Assembly: GCA_910591455.2 (NCBI GenBank)
Contig: OU342821.1
Coordinates: 12,947,787-13,011,786 of the forward strand
DNA: 64,000 nucleotides
Direction: 5' to 3'
From: Pholis gunnellus
Lineage: Eukaryota > Chordata > Actinopteri > Perciformes > Pholidae
Made by a program: the position numbers and the translations under genes. Below the pieces are notes generated by a model. The model was not told where the DNA came from. It searched no databases and saw only the letters and a program-made list of their open reading frames with translations. This document shows, piece after piece, positions 13,681-27,180 of the stretch. How positions within the stretch are numbered: the first letter of the stretch is position 1; the number at the start of each line of letters is the position of its first letter.

Positions 13681-13689
13681 TTCTTTTAT

Positions 13690-13871
13690 GAATTTTTGAT
13701 GACTTTTTTCAATGCAATATACTATGATATTCTTTATGTCTTTTCGACATGCTATACTATGACTTTTTTAGATATATGTTACTATTTGTTTGAGTTTTTT
13801 CGACATATTATACTATGACTTTTTTACGACGTTTTTGACATGCTATACTATGACTTTTTTCTTTGTTTTTT
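13690..13871 (+). repeat. degenerate tandem array, block 1
   Basis: Repeats of a unit about 25-40 bases long built on actatgacttttttcgacat. Spacing varies through indels. The same unit forms blocks 2 and 3. Confidence 0.9.
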
Positions 13872-13946
13872 CTTTGTTTTAGCATTTATAGGCAGACATG
13901 CCAACATGATGCCAATTCTCATGTCTTCTTTCTCTTCTTTTCTACT

Positions 13947-14535
13947 CAGATGAGTGCAGAGTTCCGGACCAAAACTCGGGACGATGGAAGTTTTCCACGT
14001 CATCCATGTCCAACCTCTACTACTATTTGAACTCAGAGGTCTTAACAACCCCATTTTGGTTGTGTTCTCCAAATAATATGCTGCATTCTTTTGTGTTGCA
14101 CTATCCCTGGCCCCCGCAGTCTACATGTCGAAGTGTCCTTGAGCCACTAACCTTCTCTCTAACCTTTCAATGAACTACTTCTCAATCACAACCCTGGTGC
14201 TTGGGCCAGTGCAGGAGTCCAGCTTGCAGCTGTCGCTGGCTGAAACAAAAGAATGAACACATTTCATTTATCCTCAGAATAACAATTGTATTTGTTCATA
14301 CTCCTGAACCGATATGTCCTTTATACTTGAACTTTTGTACTGAGGATTAACTCTGAGAGTTTTATGTTCCTATTAGTGTTGGAAATGTCCCCACAGACAG
14401 ACAACTGATGTTTAAGTTTACAAACATATAAGTAAAATCTCATTAACTAAAAAGTGAAATATTTCCATTCATGCTATAAGACTCCATGCTATTGTGATCC
14501 AGTGTTACTTCAATAAAAGTCATATAAAATCAAGT
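13947..14535 (+). ncRNA. possible terminal exon of an unknown transcript
   Basis: A strong pyrimidine tract followed by tactcag resembles a 3' splice site at about 13946. About 570 bases later AATAAA at 14512-14517 is followed by GT-rich sequence, the layout of a poly(A) site. No frame gives a recognisable protein. No upstream exon was identified. Confidence 0.25.
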
Positions 14536-14572
14536 GGATGTCTGTATTTTTGTAGCTTCTTTTGAAGGATTT

Positions 14573-14641
14573 TATTTGAATGATTTGTTTGGAGAGAAAA
14601 TAAGGAATGAGGAATTCCTGAAATATATAATGCTTTATGAA
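14573..14641 (+). repeat. array-boundary repeat, copy 1
   Basis: Contains ttgtttggagagaaaataag and atatataatgcttt, both repeated in the same order at 15150-15231. It abuts the left edge of array block 2. Confidence 0.88.
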
Positions 14642-14654
14642 CTATGCATTACCA

Positions 14655-15125
14655 CAACTTTTCTATGACTTTTTTCGACATGCCATATTATGACATTTAA
14701 ATGACTTTTTCCAAAATACTATACTATAATCAGTCATAAAACATTTTTCTGACATTATTTGACATACTATACTATGACATTTTTCATCGTACTATGCTAT
14801 GACTTTTGAATTACTTTTACTGACGTACTACACTAAAATGTTTAGGGAATTTCTTTTCAACATACTTTTCATGACTTTTTGACATGCTGTGCTATAACTT
14901 TTCAATGACTTTTTGGTACTTTTTTCAACATGTTTTTTTATGACTTCAGCAGCAATACTATGACTTTTTTCGACATGCTGTACAATAAAATTTGTATGAC
15001 GTTTTTCGTCATGCTAAAGTGTGCCTTTTTTTGGCATGCAATACTATGAGTTTTTATCACTTATTTCGACATACTATACTATGACTTTTTATGACTTTTT
15101 TCTACATAGTGTACCATAACTTATT
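14655..15125 (+). repeat. degenerate tandem array, block 2
   Basis: Many variants of atgactttttt..gacatactatact. Flanked on both sides by copies of a separate sequence (14573-14641 and 15150-15231). Confidence 0.9.
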
Positions 15126-15149
15126 CCACTCCGTCTTTAGTCATATGTT

Positions 15150-15231
15150 GTATGAATATTTTGTTTGGAGAGAAAATAAGGTCGATATAAAATCTTGACG
15201 AACTACAAAAATATATAATGCTTTCTGAAGT
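15150..15231 (+). repeat. array-boundary repeat, copy 2
   Basis: Same blocks as copy 1, lying just past the right edge of array block 2, in direct orientation. Confidence 0.88.
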
Positions 15232-16482
15232 AAACTTCTGTTTACTTTTGAGGATTTAATAATATTCCTCAAGTGAATTTTGAAGAAATCGAGTGCCATT
15301 AATTAAAATCATTTTTGACGCTTTAATACAACCATGTGGATTCAACCCAAAAATTGCAAGTGCATCAACCTCCGAGCAAGTGCTTCAAGTATAAGAGACA
15401 AAATAATTTAAAAAAAATTATATTTCATGGACCAAGGTGCACTCAAAACAGATGAGTTCTCAGTCAGAAGATGTGTTGATTTATCATTTCAATTAGAAGC
15501 TCAAGTTGCATCAATTATCATGATTAACATCATTTATATAGTACTTTCCTTAACAAGGTTACAAAGTGGTTTTCAGAAAAAAGAAACGTCTGAAGTAAAA
15601 GGAGCCTCTGTCTAGCTAACCAATCAGGAAGTAGAAGTGGTATGGTCAGGTTGCTCAGGTAGTTAGTGGACTGCTCAGGCAACCTCAGGTTGGGTATTTG
15701 ATACTTATGTGCTGCAGTGAATTTTAAGGTCCAACACCCAAAGTGAAGAAGTAAAATAAGCAACGAAACAGCAGGCAAGTATGTCAGGTCAGATCAGATA
15801 GGGCAGGGTGATAGAAGACAGGTCTGAGGAATGGAAGTTGTGGGTTTGATCCATATATGCATTGATGATTTTAGGTCAAATACCCAAAATGAAGAATTAA
15901 AATACACAAAGAGAATAGTTAATAAGTGCATGTGGTTTTGGTGGCGTAGTTGGTTGGTTCTCGTTTATGAACCTCCCGTTGTTTCGTGGTGAAAGAAGGA
16001 AGTGGTTAGGGAAGAGGAAACACCAAATGTTACTGAACTGTTTTTGTTAATGAGACATACGTGACCCTGAATTGACTCCGTTGAGTACATTCATACAGTG
16101 GAAGAAGAAGACGTGGATGAAGTGAGTGAGGAAACCCGCTCATCCTCATTTTTGGTCAGGAAACTCTGCAATCATCTGGGTGAGAAAAGAAGAGGAGGCA
16201 TCAGAATTTCATTCATATTTACATACATCTGTGCCTGCTACTACAACTATGACAACAACTATAATTACTACAACTACAACTTCTACAACTAATACTACAT
16301 CATCAAATACAACTATTGCACAAACTGCTACTACAACTATAAAATATACTAACACAGACTTTCTCAACGTTTTGAAGACTGCGTGCTAATTTAGGGAGCC
16401 AGAATACTGACGGTTGCAGAGGAAAAGTGTCCTATATTATCACATTTTTATGGAATATTACAAATGAGTTCATAATTTATTT
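15232..16482. other. sequence between array blocks, no gene seen
   Basis: Unique sequence with a cryptic ACT/ACA trinucleotide repeat at 16233-16345. The repeat yields Thr- and Tyr/Asn-rich open frames that are not credible genes. Confidence 0.5.
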
Positions 16483-17096
16483 TGCTGACACGGTATACTA
16501 CGACTTTTTTTGACATACTCTCCCATGACTTTTTTCTACATTCTATACAATGACTTTTTCATGACTTCTTTCGACATAATATCCTACAACTTTGTAATGA
16601 CTTTTTCAACATTGAACACCACTTTTTTCAACAAACTATACTATGACCTTTTATGAATATTGTCAACATACTATACTATGATTTTTTTAATGATTTTTTT
16701 CTATAAAATAAAATAAGATTTCAACATGATATATTATGACCTTTTTTGAAATTTTAGTATGAAATTTCATGACTTTTTTAATTATACTTTACTATGACTT
16801 TTTTCAACATACTATAATATGGCTCTACTATGACTTTTTATGATTTATTTTGACAAACTATGCTATTACTTATTATACCATACTTTACCATGCTTTTCTG
16901 GATGTTTTTCACAATTCTATACTGAGGCTTTGTTATATTTGTTTGACATAAACATTTTTATGAATTTTTACAACAGAATACTATTGCCTTTTTGTGCCTT
17001 TTTTAGAAATACTATACTATATTCTTTATATACACTAAACCTTTTTTTGTCAAACTATGATATTCATTTATTTCGACTTTGTGTTGTATATTCATG
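16483..17096 (+). repeat. degenerate tandem array, block 3
   Basis: Continuation of the same unit, more degraded, ending just before the LINE remnant at about 17.2 kb. Confidence 0.88.
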
Positions 17097-17171
17097 ACAT
17101 GTCCACCCTGCACATCCACTGCATTTCCTGTCCAGTACCCCACCCTCTCACCTAAAACCTCCAGCACACAG

Positions 17172-17199
<28 letters not shown>
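17172..17199. repeat. poly-C tract of 28
   Basis: Uninterrupted run of C; G-rich on the minus strand and a likely sequencing-slippage site. Confidence 0.97.
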
Positions 17200-17200
<1 letters not shown>

Positions 17201-17203
<3 letters not shown>

Positions 17204-17940
17204 CTGTGCCTCACAACAAACCAGGTGAACTCAGGAAGATCAAGCAGTGAAAGGCTGAGCTTGAAACTGGGGAAAGTAGCACAGCTGTGGAAAACATCCT
17301 GCATGGTACCAGTACCAAAAATCCTGCACCCTAAGGACCTCAACAGCTACAGGCCGGTGGCACTGACATCGCACCTGATAAGACCCTTGAGAGGTTGGTC
17401 CTTGTCCATCTCTGCCCCCTGGTGAGTCCATCAATGAACACACGCCTTCAACGCCATACAGCCCATGCTTTTGTGGAACAAGTTGGAGCATAAAGGGGTG
17501 GACCACCACCTCATAGCCAGAAAACCCAGGACTACCTCACAAACCGACCACAGTATGTGAGGAAGTGGGAGTGGGAGTCTGGCTCCCTTCCTTTTCACTT
17601 CAGACTTAACACACAACTCTGCTAACAGTCACCTAGAAAAGTTGTCTGATGACTCTGCAATCGTTGGCCTCATGTCAGACAGGGATAACAGGAAATAGAG
17701 AGAACTGACCCAGGACTTTGAGGGCTGGACAGACAAAGCAAATACACTTTACAAAAAGGGACAGAGCAGACTATCTGCTGAGGAGACTCAGGTCTTTTGG
17801 AGTGCAGGGAGCACCAGTGGGGACCTTTTTTCAACTATGTGGTGGCTTCAGCAATCTTTTATGGAGTGTTTTTCTGGGGCAGCAGCATCTCGACTGCTGG
17901 TTAAGAAGGCCAGCTGTGTCCTGGGATGCCCTCTCGAAAT
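17201..17940 (+). pseudogene. LINE reverse transcriptase remnant (L2/CR1-like)
   Basis: Broken plus-strand frames read KTSCMVPVPK, LNSYRPVALTSHL, then LSDDSAIVGLMSDRD and finally LLRRLRSFGV and ASCVLGCPL. These match, in order, the RT palm, the FADDT-type catalytic block (one Asp changed context) and the C-terminus of fish L2/CR1 ORF2. Large internal deletions, stops and frameshifts show it is dead. Confidence 0.8.
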
Positions 17941-17944
17941 TCAG

Positions 17945-20900
17945 TTATTATTATAATATAATTATACACTCAGGAAGAAATGTATCCAATTGATCCCTGT
18001 ATGCATATGTCCACTTAAAATAAGGTAGAAGACAACCTGTCATTATCTTTATGGTTACAAGTAGGCTGGTTTGATGTCTTTTGAGGTACAAATAACGATT
18101 CAGTTACAAGGTAAGTGGAATCTGTATTTTATGGGTTGTAGGCATATAACTGCTTTAAAGATATTTAAACTGGTTAAAAAGTACTGGGTTGGTTATAATC
18201 TATACCACAGAGCAAGTTAATAATGCAGAGTCATAATGCAAAAGAGATCATTTCTGTAACCCACCTGAAAACTATTATAATTACAGTATAGTTTGCCAAA
18301 TATATACAAGGATATACCAAACCCATAACGGAAAAATAGTATTGCCTATATCCCGTAGATGTCCTGCCTGATTACTAACTGCAAACACTTGTTTGGCCAC
18401 AATTGTGATTATTCGGTTACATAAAAGTTCCACAGAGACACACTTTTGCGATTACCACAGACATACAGCTATATGTATTTTCATGTCTTGACTGTTCGAT
18501 CCAGATAAAAGCAGCTGTAGACTATAAACTGGGTAATATACTTTAACAGGCTGCAAACCCTCGGCAATCAGTTTTTGGCAAACAATCAGTTGTTGGCATG
18601 GCGGAGCAAGCTGTTCCTGCTGACTTACAAACGCAATAAGGGATTTCCAAAAGGTAAAAGATCTTTCATGAATGTGTTCAGTGAAGCGGCAAAGTGGTAG
18701 ACTGACAGTGCTCGTTGGAAATATTACAATTGTCTACGGCTAGCTAACTTGAAGACGTTTACAAAGTGATGTCGATATTTCAACAGAATCTTGTTTTAAC
18801 ATATAACACTCATTAACGGTCAGAAATCAGAAATCGCGTGGGAAAAAAATTCCCCTTTTTCTACATGCCAATAAATAGTAGCCGGTTAATAGAGATACAT
18901 CCATAAGCATGTAACAATGAATATCTGCTTTCTTCCTAATTAGTCCACCACAGGCTATGATCCCTAGCAGACCCGATTGCAGACTGCACCACATACTTTT
19001 TGCCGTTCTCATTACAGGAGGTCATAAAAAGTGTCCTCATGAGGGGCTCGTTTACCTCAGGGCTTTTTTTTCAGCTACAGCCGACTGGAACTTACATGGC
19101 ACTGCCGCTTATTGGCTTCATACACTGTAACTTCGACATTTAACAGTTTTATAACCACAATAAACAAGCAACTTACAGTATCTTCGCATATCTTTGTGCT
19201 GGTAATTCACTTTGTGTGTTTATGTATGCACGCACGTTTGCATGCATTCGCATATAGACATTTTCAGTAACCAGTGCTCACTGGAAATGAGATCTTATAA
19301 TCCTTGCTGCTGGCGAGTCTCTTAAAAACTAAAAGGAGCAACAAGTGGTGATAAAAGCAGGCACTTGTATCATTTCACATGTATTATGACCACTCTTTCA
19401 ACAATGTTCTCTAGGTTACAGTGATAAATGATTGAATAACACGAGTGTACACACACACACACGCAGACACAAGCACAAAATAACACACTTTCCCATCAAC
19501 ATCTCTGGAATCCCTCAGCACCTGGGAAAAACTCTTTGTTGTCCAAAAAAGTTAATGCATAACAGGCCGCTTTCTCTCTCTCTCGCACAATCATTCTCCA
19601 TTTGGCCTTGTAAAACCGTTGCAAATCAAATAAGCTTTCCTTCAGGGTTTTGTAATTGTTGTTTTCGTTAGAGAAACACTGGTTGTGAGCACTATAAGAG
19701 CTTGTCTTTTAACTTGACAAAGTTTATGTGGCTGCTTGGTTCATGTTATCTGCTGCTGGTGGTGAACACATTGTTCATAATCCTTGCTCTCTAAAGGAGG
19801 TTTGTAGCTCTCCCGACTGTTCTTGAGAAATTGGTGACCACAGCTGTAATATTACAGTGTCAAGGTCTTCTGACCGTTCTCTGCTTCGGCTTTTGTCAAA
19901 CTTGAATTGTTGTCTGCTTCCTTTCATCCCCCGTTCTGTTGCCTGGATGTTCAGAATTTGTCCTATAAAAAGGAGGGAACATAATCAAGCACAGTGGCTT
20001 GAAAATGAACTTTTATCAAATATAGAGGTGTATCTGCGTAAGCAAAGACACACAGCAATATTCAATATTTCCACAATGTTGCTGTGAGAATGCCCACTAC
20101 CTTAATAAAGTCACAACCATCCGTTTGGTTTATCAGGATGTGCGCTGTATATACATGACAACAATACCAGCATTGGACAAGCAAAGACACACATTTTGTT
20201 GCTTGAATTGTGAGGCTCCACCTGTTACCTCAGCACAACAGCTAAATTCCTTAAGGGGTTCACGAACACACTTTAAGCAGCAACAGATTTGCATACCTAC
20301 TGGGTATACACAGTTACAGTAACACGCAGTCAATGCTGGAGGAGCTCAATGATAAGACACTGTCCTCTCGACTTCTATCTTTCCTCTACTCCTTCGCCCT
20401 TAGATGGCGACCGGCCGGCGCTCCTAACCAGCCCGACCCCAACAAATCACTCATTTTCATACAATTACCTCCCGCTCCCTTCCTGCACATGGCTGGGTGC
20501 AAGTGTCGCCCGCCTGCCTGCCATTGTGTGCTTATTTTAGATCCATTATTTGCTCTAACAAAAGTGCAATGGGCAGAGTCACTTTCACATTAATAGTTTG
20601 CACCCAGAGGGGAAGTCTTCCCCCTCATCATGGATCAAAGGTCTCCTCTATTGTATCTAACTTCCTGTTTCCCTTTTTAGCTACTGTGTGTTGTTTTTTC
20701 TCACTCTGTCAACCCGGACCGCACTACACAGGCAGTTCAGGGCATCAAATTGGACACTGATGTGAGTGACAAGCATGACGAGGAGCCCTTTGACCCTTCC
20801 TGTGATTGCGAGAGAGCCGACAGGTGATTTGTGGAACCCGGAGTAGGATGGAAGAGATGCGTTAAGTAAAAGATCACGCTCTTGATATCATGTGTCCACA

Positions 20901-23900
20901 GATGGGAGGTGAAATCTGTATTCCATTGTTGTACTGTCAGCAGAGGTGTCTGAATTTGATCAAATGCCTCATCGCCTTTCTCCGCTTCAACTATCCGTGG
21001 ATGGTAAATGATAGAGGGTGAGCAGGTGAGTTTACTGTGACCTCGGTCTTCCAAAAATAAGCTTTTGCAGAGTAGAACGGGCAGTTGTGCGCTCTTGACA
21101 GTGCTCTGATAATCTTACCCCATCATGACATAAAGCTAATGCCAAAATCTGCCTTATCTACTACTTTGGATGAACTATCTAGCACAAGAAGCTGTACAGT
21201 GTAGCACACTGAGAAGACCCTTGTGTCAACCAAAGATAAACAAATCACATCTCACCATTGTACTGTGAACAACTGACCCAACACATGTCTCCAATGAATC
21301 GGATGGACACGTTTGTAGGGGAGATAAAAGGCAATAAATAACCAGGCAGGAAAAGGTCACCATTAGTGCCGGAGTCTAGAAACACACTCAGATGTAAAGG
21401 ATAATTCCAGCTTATTCATAATAACAGGACATGGCAAGAAACACAAGCAGTCAGACTATAATACAGGTTTCAAACACACTATTAGCAAAACTTATCAAGT
21501 TATCAAGCCAGGTCTATTGCTCCCGTAACCCGTCTCAATCCTGGACCATTACTGTAATTAGACAACGTCTTTGTGATCCGTTTACAGCGTGCAGCATTTT
21601 TGTCTGATGAGGAAATATTTTCAGAAAAGGACACTGCAAGCTTGGCTGATGGGTATCAAGGGGCACCAGTCTTCCACGGACCCATCAGAACCAGTTAGCA
21701 CTAGTTTCACCAGGCTTTATCCTGAAAAAGAAGCCTTTAATGAATGGAAAATGTGGATGCACACACTCTCTGCAAACATGTTTCACATACACACACACAT
21801 TCGTCCGTATCCATACACACTCACAGATGTGCTCTGCAGAACACACAGCAAAGCAGTCATGCTTTCTGATTTAGTCATAAACAAATATTAGAATTGGACT
21901 GAGCAGAAGTTACAACGTGGCTCAGTGAGGAGGCATTTCTCTGAGTCCAGGAATCCTGTAATTATTGCCACGCAGAAGGTGAAAGGATTGCTGATTGCTG
22001 AGGGGGTGACCTCTTGGTGGGGGATGGAGGGATATAGTAGCTGAGGCCAGTTCTGCGGCTATTGGAGTGTGTCATCATCCACCATATGACGTGTCCAAGT
22101 TAATGCAGAACGTCCCCCGTGGGACAGCAAAGGGACTGAGCCCCGCGGACTTACAGAATGAGCGGTTTGCTCATGATACCGTAGGTCAAATATTCTCCTC
22201 CCAGCAGTCAAAGCTTCACAGATTTCACAGAAAATGTTTCGAGAGCCACAGCTAATGCTGTAATGGAAATTTAAAGTACATCACAGATGAAAAATTATAT
22301 TATTAGTGTTGTATACATATAAAACTTTGAACAGAATATAAAACTGTTGGCATTTCTCCTTCCTTGCTGCTTCACCGTGGCATCTGAAGCAAATTAAAAG
22401 AACTAAACTAAAAGGAATACAATTTGTTTCGAAAAGAGTTTTGTTGTCTTCAGGGATTCTGTTTGTTGTGGTGACATTACTAGCGGAAACAATGTTGAGC
22501 CTCCTTAACCGCAATCCAGTCAAAAACAGACGTTTTTTCTTCTTTGGTAGCTTTAGCAGCGCCTTCCCCTGTGCAGATAAAAACACAGCGCCACCGTATC
22601 GCCGTAATGCCGCTGCTGTGAGAAATGACAGAAATTCACCAAATATGACTGACATTGTAATTTTCTATGAAGGAAAAAACCCTGTTAACAAGCAAAGAGT
22701 CAGTGACTTCTGTTGTGTGATCTGTGAAATCGGATTCCAGAGCCATGATTTATGTTTGTTGGATTGATCTCGCTGACTTGCTTTTTGCACACTAAGTGTC
22801 TTTCTCTTTTCGGCTCAAGTGACGACTGCACAGCACTGTGACTTTGTGATTGGTTCCTATTGCATCACCATAGTCAGTTGCTGGATTCGAGCAGCCACCA
22901 ATGGCCTTTCTTTCAGGTGGCCTAAATAAGTTTCCTGGTGTCTCTGTCCACAGCAGTATATTGCTTAGCTCTCATATGTGTACGACTGTCTGTTTAATCC
23001 AAACTGGAGACGTGCCAACTGCCATCCACTGTGGGTAATACCGTACCTCACACAACCCAGGTCCAAAACATTCAAACTGTCCCTTTAGTTGCCCTTTAAA
23101 CCAATTTACCCCTCATAAAACATTCTTTTTCATTTCAATTTATGTACTTTTTTGTTGAAGCACTTCTCACACCACTTTAACGTGCACGTTGTGGTAGAGC
23201 ACTTCTTGGCATTGGCCTGAAAACTTGGCTTTCCACACAATTTTCATTACAGTGGCTATGCCCACAATGCGTCATGGGCTCTGCTTATCTGATAGGCTGG
23301 ATCTCCATCGCGCCGTTATCTGCTGCAGTCACCGGCGTTGAGAAGGCGAGTTCTCACTGTAGTTCTCGTCACGTCAACACAGACACAGGTCGGTTCTTTG
23401 AAACGAGGGGTTCATTGCACAGTGTGTGTCTCTGACGCTTCCACGCCTTTAGTAACGCCGTGAGAACCAAGAAGCAGAGGCGAACACGGGAGACGTTTGC
23501 TTTCAGGGCTTTCTGCCAGAAAGGGATTGTCTTAACCCACATTTGCTCTTTTCCTAAACCTAACCAAGTCGGTTTATTTCCTACACTTCACGATATTTCT
23601 GTCAGAAAGACCAACTTCTCCCTTGTGCGAGCTCTGTGAGAGGCATCCTCCTCTTCGTTCATGTTGGGTTGTTTACAGTCCATCAACAAATTCCGTCGTA
23701 TGGGTACTAAACACATACAATATTAGTTCCGGGGCGGAGCGTAAAGCACAAACATACTCCATGATGTAACTCAGTTTAATCACATCATATTTGAATTTGA
23801 TCTTTACATCAAATACATTGTTTATTTATTTATTGCAAGGTCTTATGGAATCAATGATCAAGTATGCATCATGCACATAGTTATGCAAGCATCACTTGCA

Positions 23901-26115
23901 ATAGCTTGATAAAGATTATGCCAAACAAACACAGCAGCTTGTGTAGCCATTATTTTAAATGACACCTGTACTGCTCACACTATTAGCTGGTGTTCTAGGT
24001 GTAATGGGACTACTGCAACACAGCTCTTTAGCAGGCACCATGAGCATCTTGCGTGTAAAGATGGACAGGAGATCACTCCAGCCCAGTATACCCATTCATT
24101 CACCATTCATATCATTTCCCAGATACCACAACTCCACTGAAAGGGAGATTTTGGCAAATTCACACCTTTTTGTACACAAACTATAATAAGCTGAACAGCT
24201 AAATAAGCTGTAATGAATCCACCTGGACCTGAATTTCTTTTTTTTAACCCTTTCATACGCTAGTTGTCTCTGTGCTGGACACTGCTTGCTTTTTCAGCCT
24301 CGGTGCCAAAGCCAGCATGTCATTCTCTGTTACACATGATAAGTTGTTATAGCCACACTGGGCTCCGCCTGGAACGAGCACAGACAAATTGACTTTATCC
24401 TCTTTTGTAAAGTTCAGGGGTCTGACAGACACACAGATGAGGAGGAATATCTCTGAGCATCTGAGATGAGGCATCTCGTGGGGCATGTTTAGAGAGTATA
24501 GAGTGGGGTTGAGGGGCAGTGGGGGTTAGTGCTGTGTGGAATGGAGCAGACTGAAGGGGGGCAGGTCACTGTGCCTTCAGGCAGGTGGGGGTGGGCTCAG
24601 GAGTTAATTGGTAGTTTGGGGTTTGATGGTGAACTCTGCTGACAAGTCTATGTGGCCAGACCGAGTGAGCCCTGCTGCATATTCACTGTGTCGCAGGGTA
24701 TTGCGGCAACTGTCACAGCTCAGCAAGCCAAAGAGATAGAAATAGAGAAAGGGGCAGCGAGGGGAGGAAAGGGAAAGATGTGGGGGTGAAAGAAGTGCAG
24801 GAAAATGACTCAAGAGTAAAGATGATTCACTTCATTATTCCTCTTATAATCTTTCATAAAATACGGAAAGTGTCCAACGCTGAATGCTAGCATTTGGTTT
24901 ATTATAAGTATAAACTGTTCACTTGCCTAGTGAGAAGGGACAGCTATGACAGTTTCAAAGCCAGCTATAGTAAGTAGGAGAGAGGGAGCGTTGGGGCCAG
25001 AAAAGCATGATGCGGGGGTGACTCATTGAAGCCCTGGCCCTAATTGTGGCCCAGGGAAACTATTGTAGCCGGGGTGCAGGTCACCCCGGGCCCCAGGAAG
25101 GTTACACTGGCCCTCTTAAAGCTGTTGTTGCCTGGCGCTCACATAAAAATTACACCTCGTAAATATGTACAGCTAGGGAGTGTGTGAGGCAGGACGGGGT
25201 CAGTTACTTTTCTGAACCCTGCCCTTTAAACTTTCAGTCACCTTGGTCTTGTTGCTGACTGCCTGTTAGGTTGTTCTCTCACAGCCTGCGTGGCAGAATG
25301 GAGACAAGCAGCTGTGTATTTACTGGCTTGTCTTATAGGCAGTTCTTTTGGCACCTAATGTTGCTCCTTGGCTAGGATACTCTTCATATTGCCTGGCAAT
25401 GGTATGAATTCGTTGCCACTGGAGGATATACAATTTTTAAGTTTTTGAGAAAAATACCATGTCAGGCTGTGGTGCCATTAAAGGAGTTCTCCACCAATTT
25501 AGCTTTTTTACTGCAGCAGAACCAGAGACATCATCTTTTTATTGCTGTTAGTGCAATTACACTTCTGACTAAAGTAGACAACAGTTTTTATGCTGTTTTT
25601 GCATACACAAAACATCATATGGTGTTTATAAGTAATTTACAATATTGCAAGGGCATTATAAAAGTCGTTTGCACAAAAGTGTGATTAAGTCTTACTGTTG
25701 TGCTGTGGTTTTATTGGATGAATTACAAATGCATTTCATGCAAAAAGTTAAGAAAATCACAGAGAATATTGGTTAATCATGATGCAACAACTTCTCCCAA
25801 AATCAATTACTCTCTAAATTACTATCCAGCGATATTGAATGTATGTTATTGGATGTTGGATGGTATTCCTAAATATCAATGTAATTTTAAGTCCAGAGGG
25901 GAATGAAGTTCATGAAGTTTCCTCTGGCTACGGGACTGACTACTGTATGTGCATACATGTATGGCATGTGTAGAACAGGCACTCTGTAATAAGGCCTCCT
26001 TTGTTATTAAGGGTGAGTAATGGGGATACAGGCAACAGAGAGCCCAGGGGAAGGCATCAAAACCTTTGTCAGTCTGATATTGTTTTAGAACGTATTTATT
26101 CAGCTTGAGCTTCAT

Positions 26116-26169
<54 letters not shown>

Positions 26170-26700
26170 GTCTCTCTCTCTTCTCTGCCAATTTTCCCCT
26201 TCTTTGGTTCCCAGGGACCTATGTGGGAACAATAGATGTACAATTAACGTGGGCCAGGCACGGGAGAGCAAGCGTTTGATGTTCCTGTTGAGTGGCCTCC
26301 TTGCTGAGGGTAGAAAAGCAATGTTTGGCTGTGCACAGGCTTTACTATGTGTTTTCCTTTTTTTCTGAAGCATATTAGCTCCCAGATTATTACAATTCAG
26401 GCCATAAATAAGCTGATGGCAGCTGCAATATGCCAGAAATAATGTTTACAAAGGCAAGGCATCATTATCTCCCCAAGGACCTAAGTAGGAAGACAAGGAG
26501 TGGCAGACAAAAAGGAAAACAAAAAAATGCTTTTAGCCCCCTCTATGTTCTTTTATTCTGCTCTTCTTCACTCTCATTTCCTCATGTCCTACTTCCTCTC
26601 TCATGTAGTGTGATGTAGTCATGCCAATACCTGAGTAATGGTAACAGTAGCATTGGAAATTAACCACACTAGTTCCTGCTGCATATCGGTAAAATACATC
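17945..26700. other. intergenic, no gene seen
   Basis: Mostly unique sequence. About 23548-23590 resembles the tcctaaacctaaccaag repeat common in fish. A pure TC microsatellite sits at 26118-26187. No open frame has recognisable similarity; a 13-codon frame at 18598-18639 is noted in findings. Confidence 0.5.
26118..26187. repeat. (TC)n microsatellite
   Basis: Nearly pure TC for 70 bases; it creates artificial Arg-Glu and Ser-Leu open frames on the two strands. Confidence 0.97.
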
Positions 26701-26729
26701 TGTACAGTGATTTGACTGGTATATGACAA

Positions 26730-27180
26730 CAATGAGGAGGTGACGGACCTATCCGTAGAGTGTCAATACAACAATCTCTCCCTAAATGTGGAAACAAAGG
26801 AGATAATTGCTGATTTTATGATGGCCAAACTCTACAGTTCACCAGTTTAAATCAAACGTGTCCCTGTTGAAATTGTGGATACCATCAGAATCTTAGGTAT
26901 TCAGATCTCTCCTGGTCTCTAAACATGAATTGTGTCATCAAAAAAGGCACGACAGAGACTATACTTTCTGCGATGCCTTAAAAAATATTAAATCAAAATT
27001 TAAAATGACAGTAAAAACCTGCAGATGGGAGGCCGTGAGTAGTATGGAGGACACCAGCCAACCAGCACATGGTCGGTTCTCATTCTTTCCTACATCAGTT
27101 AAGACGAGCGGCCTAAAAATATGTTTCTTTTACCCCCAGGCAGTTAGAGTACTTAACAGCAAGTACTTTAAATAATACAA
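26730..27180 (+). pseudogene. LINE ORF2 C-terminal remnant
   Basis: Frames with several breaks read NNLSLNVETKEIIADFM, VEIVDTIRILGIQIS, KARQRLYFLRCLKK and HGRFSFFP...QAVRVLN, in the order seen in fish LINE ORF2 after the catalytic block. Degenerate. Different in sequence from the 17.2-kb copy. Confidence 0.75.

Noticed and set aside
15843..15856. gggtttgatcc-like tRNA B-box word
   Set aside because: No A box or cloverleaf arms around it; no tRNA gene was found in the window.
13690..17096. Tandem repeats considered as a CRISPR-like array
   Set aside because: Units are degenerate and directly abutting without unique equal-length spacers, and the genome is eukaryotic.
25876..26373. 165-codon minus-strand frame with a long Arg-Glu run
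   Set aside because: Created by the pure TC microsatellite at 26118-26187.
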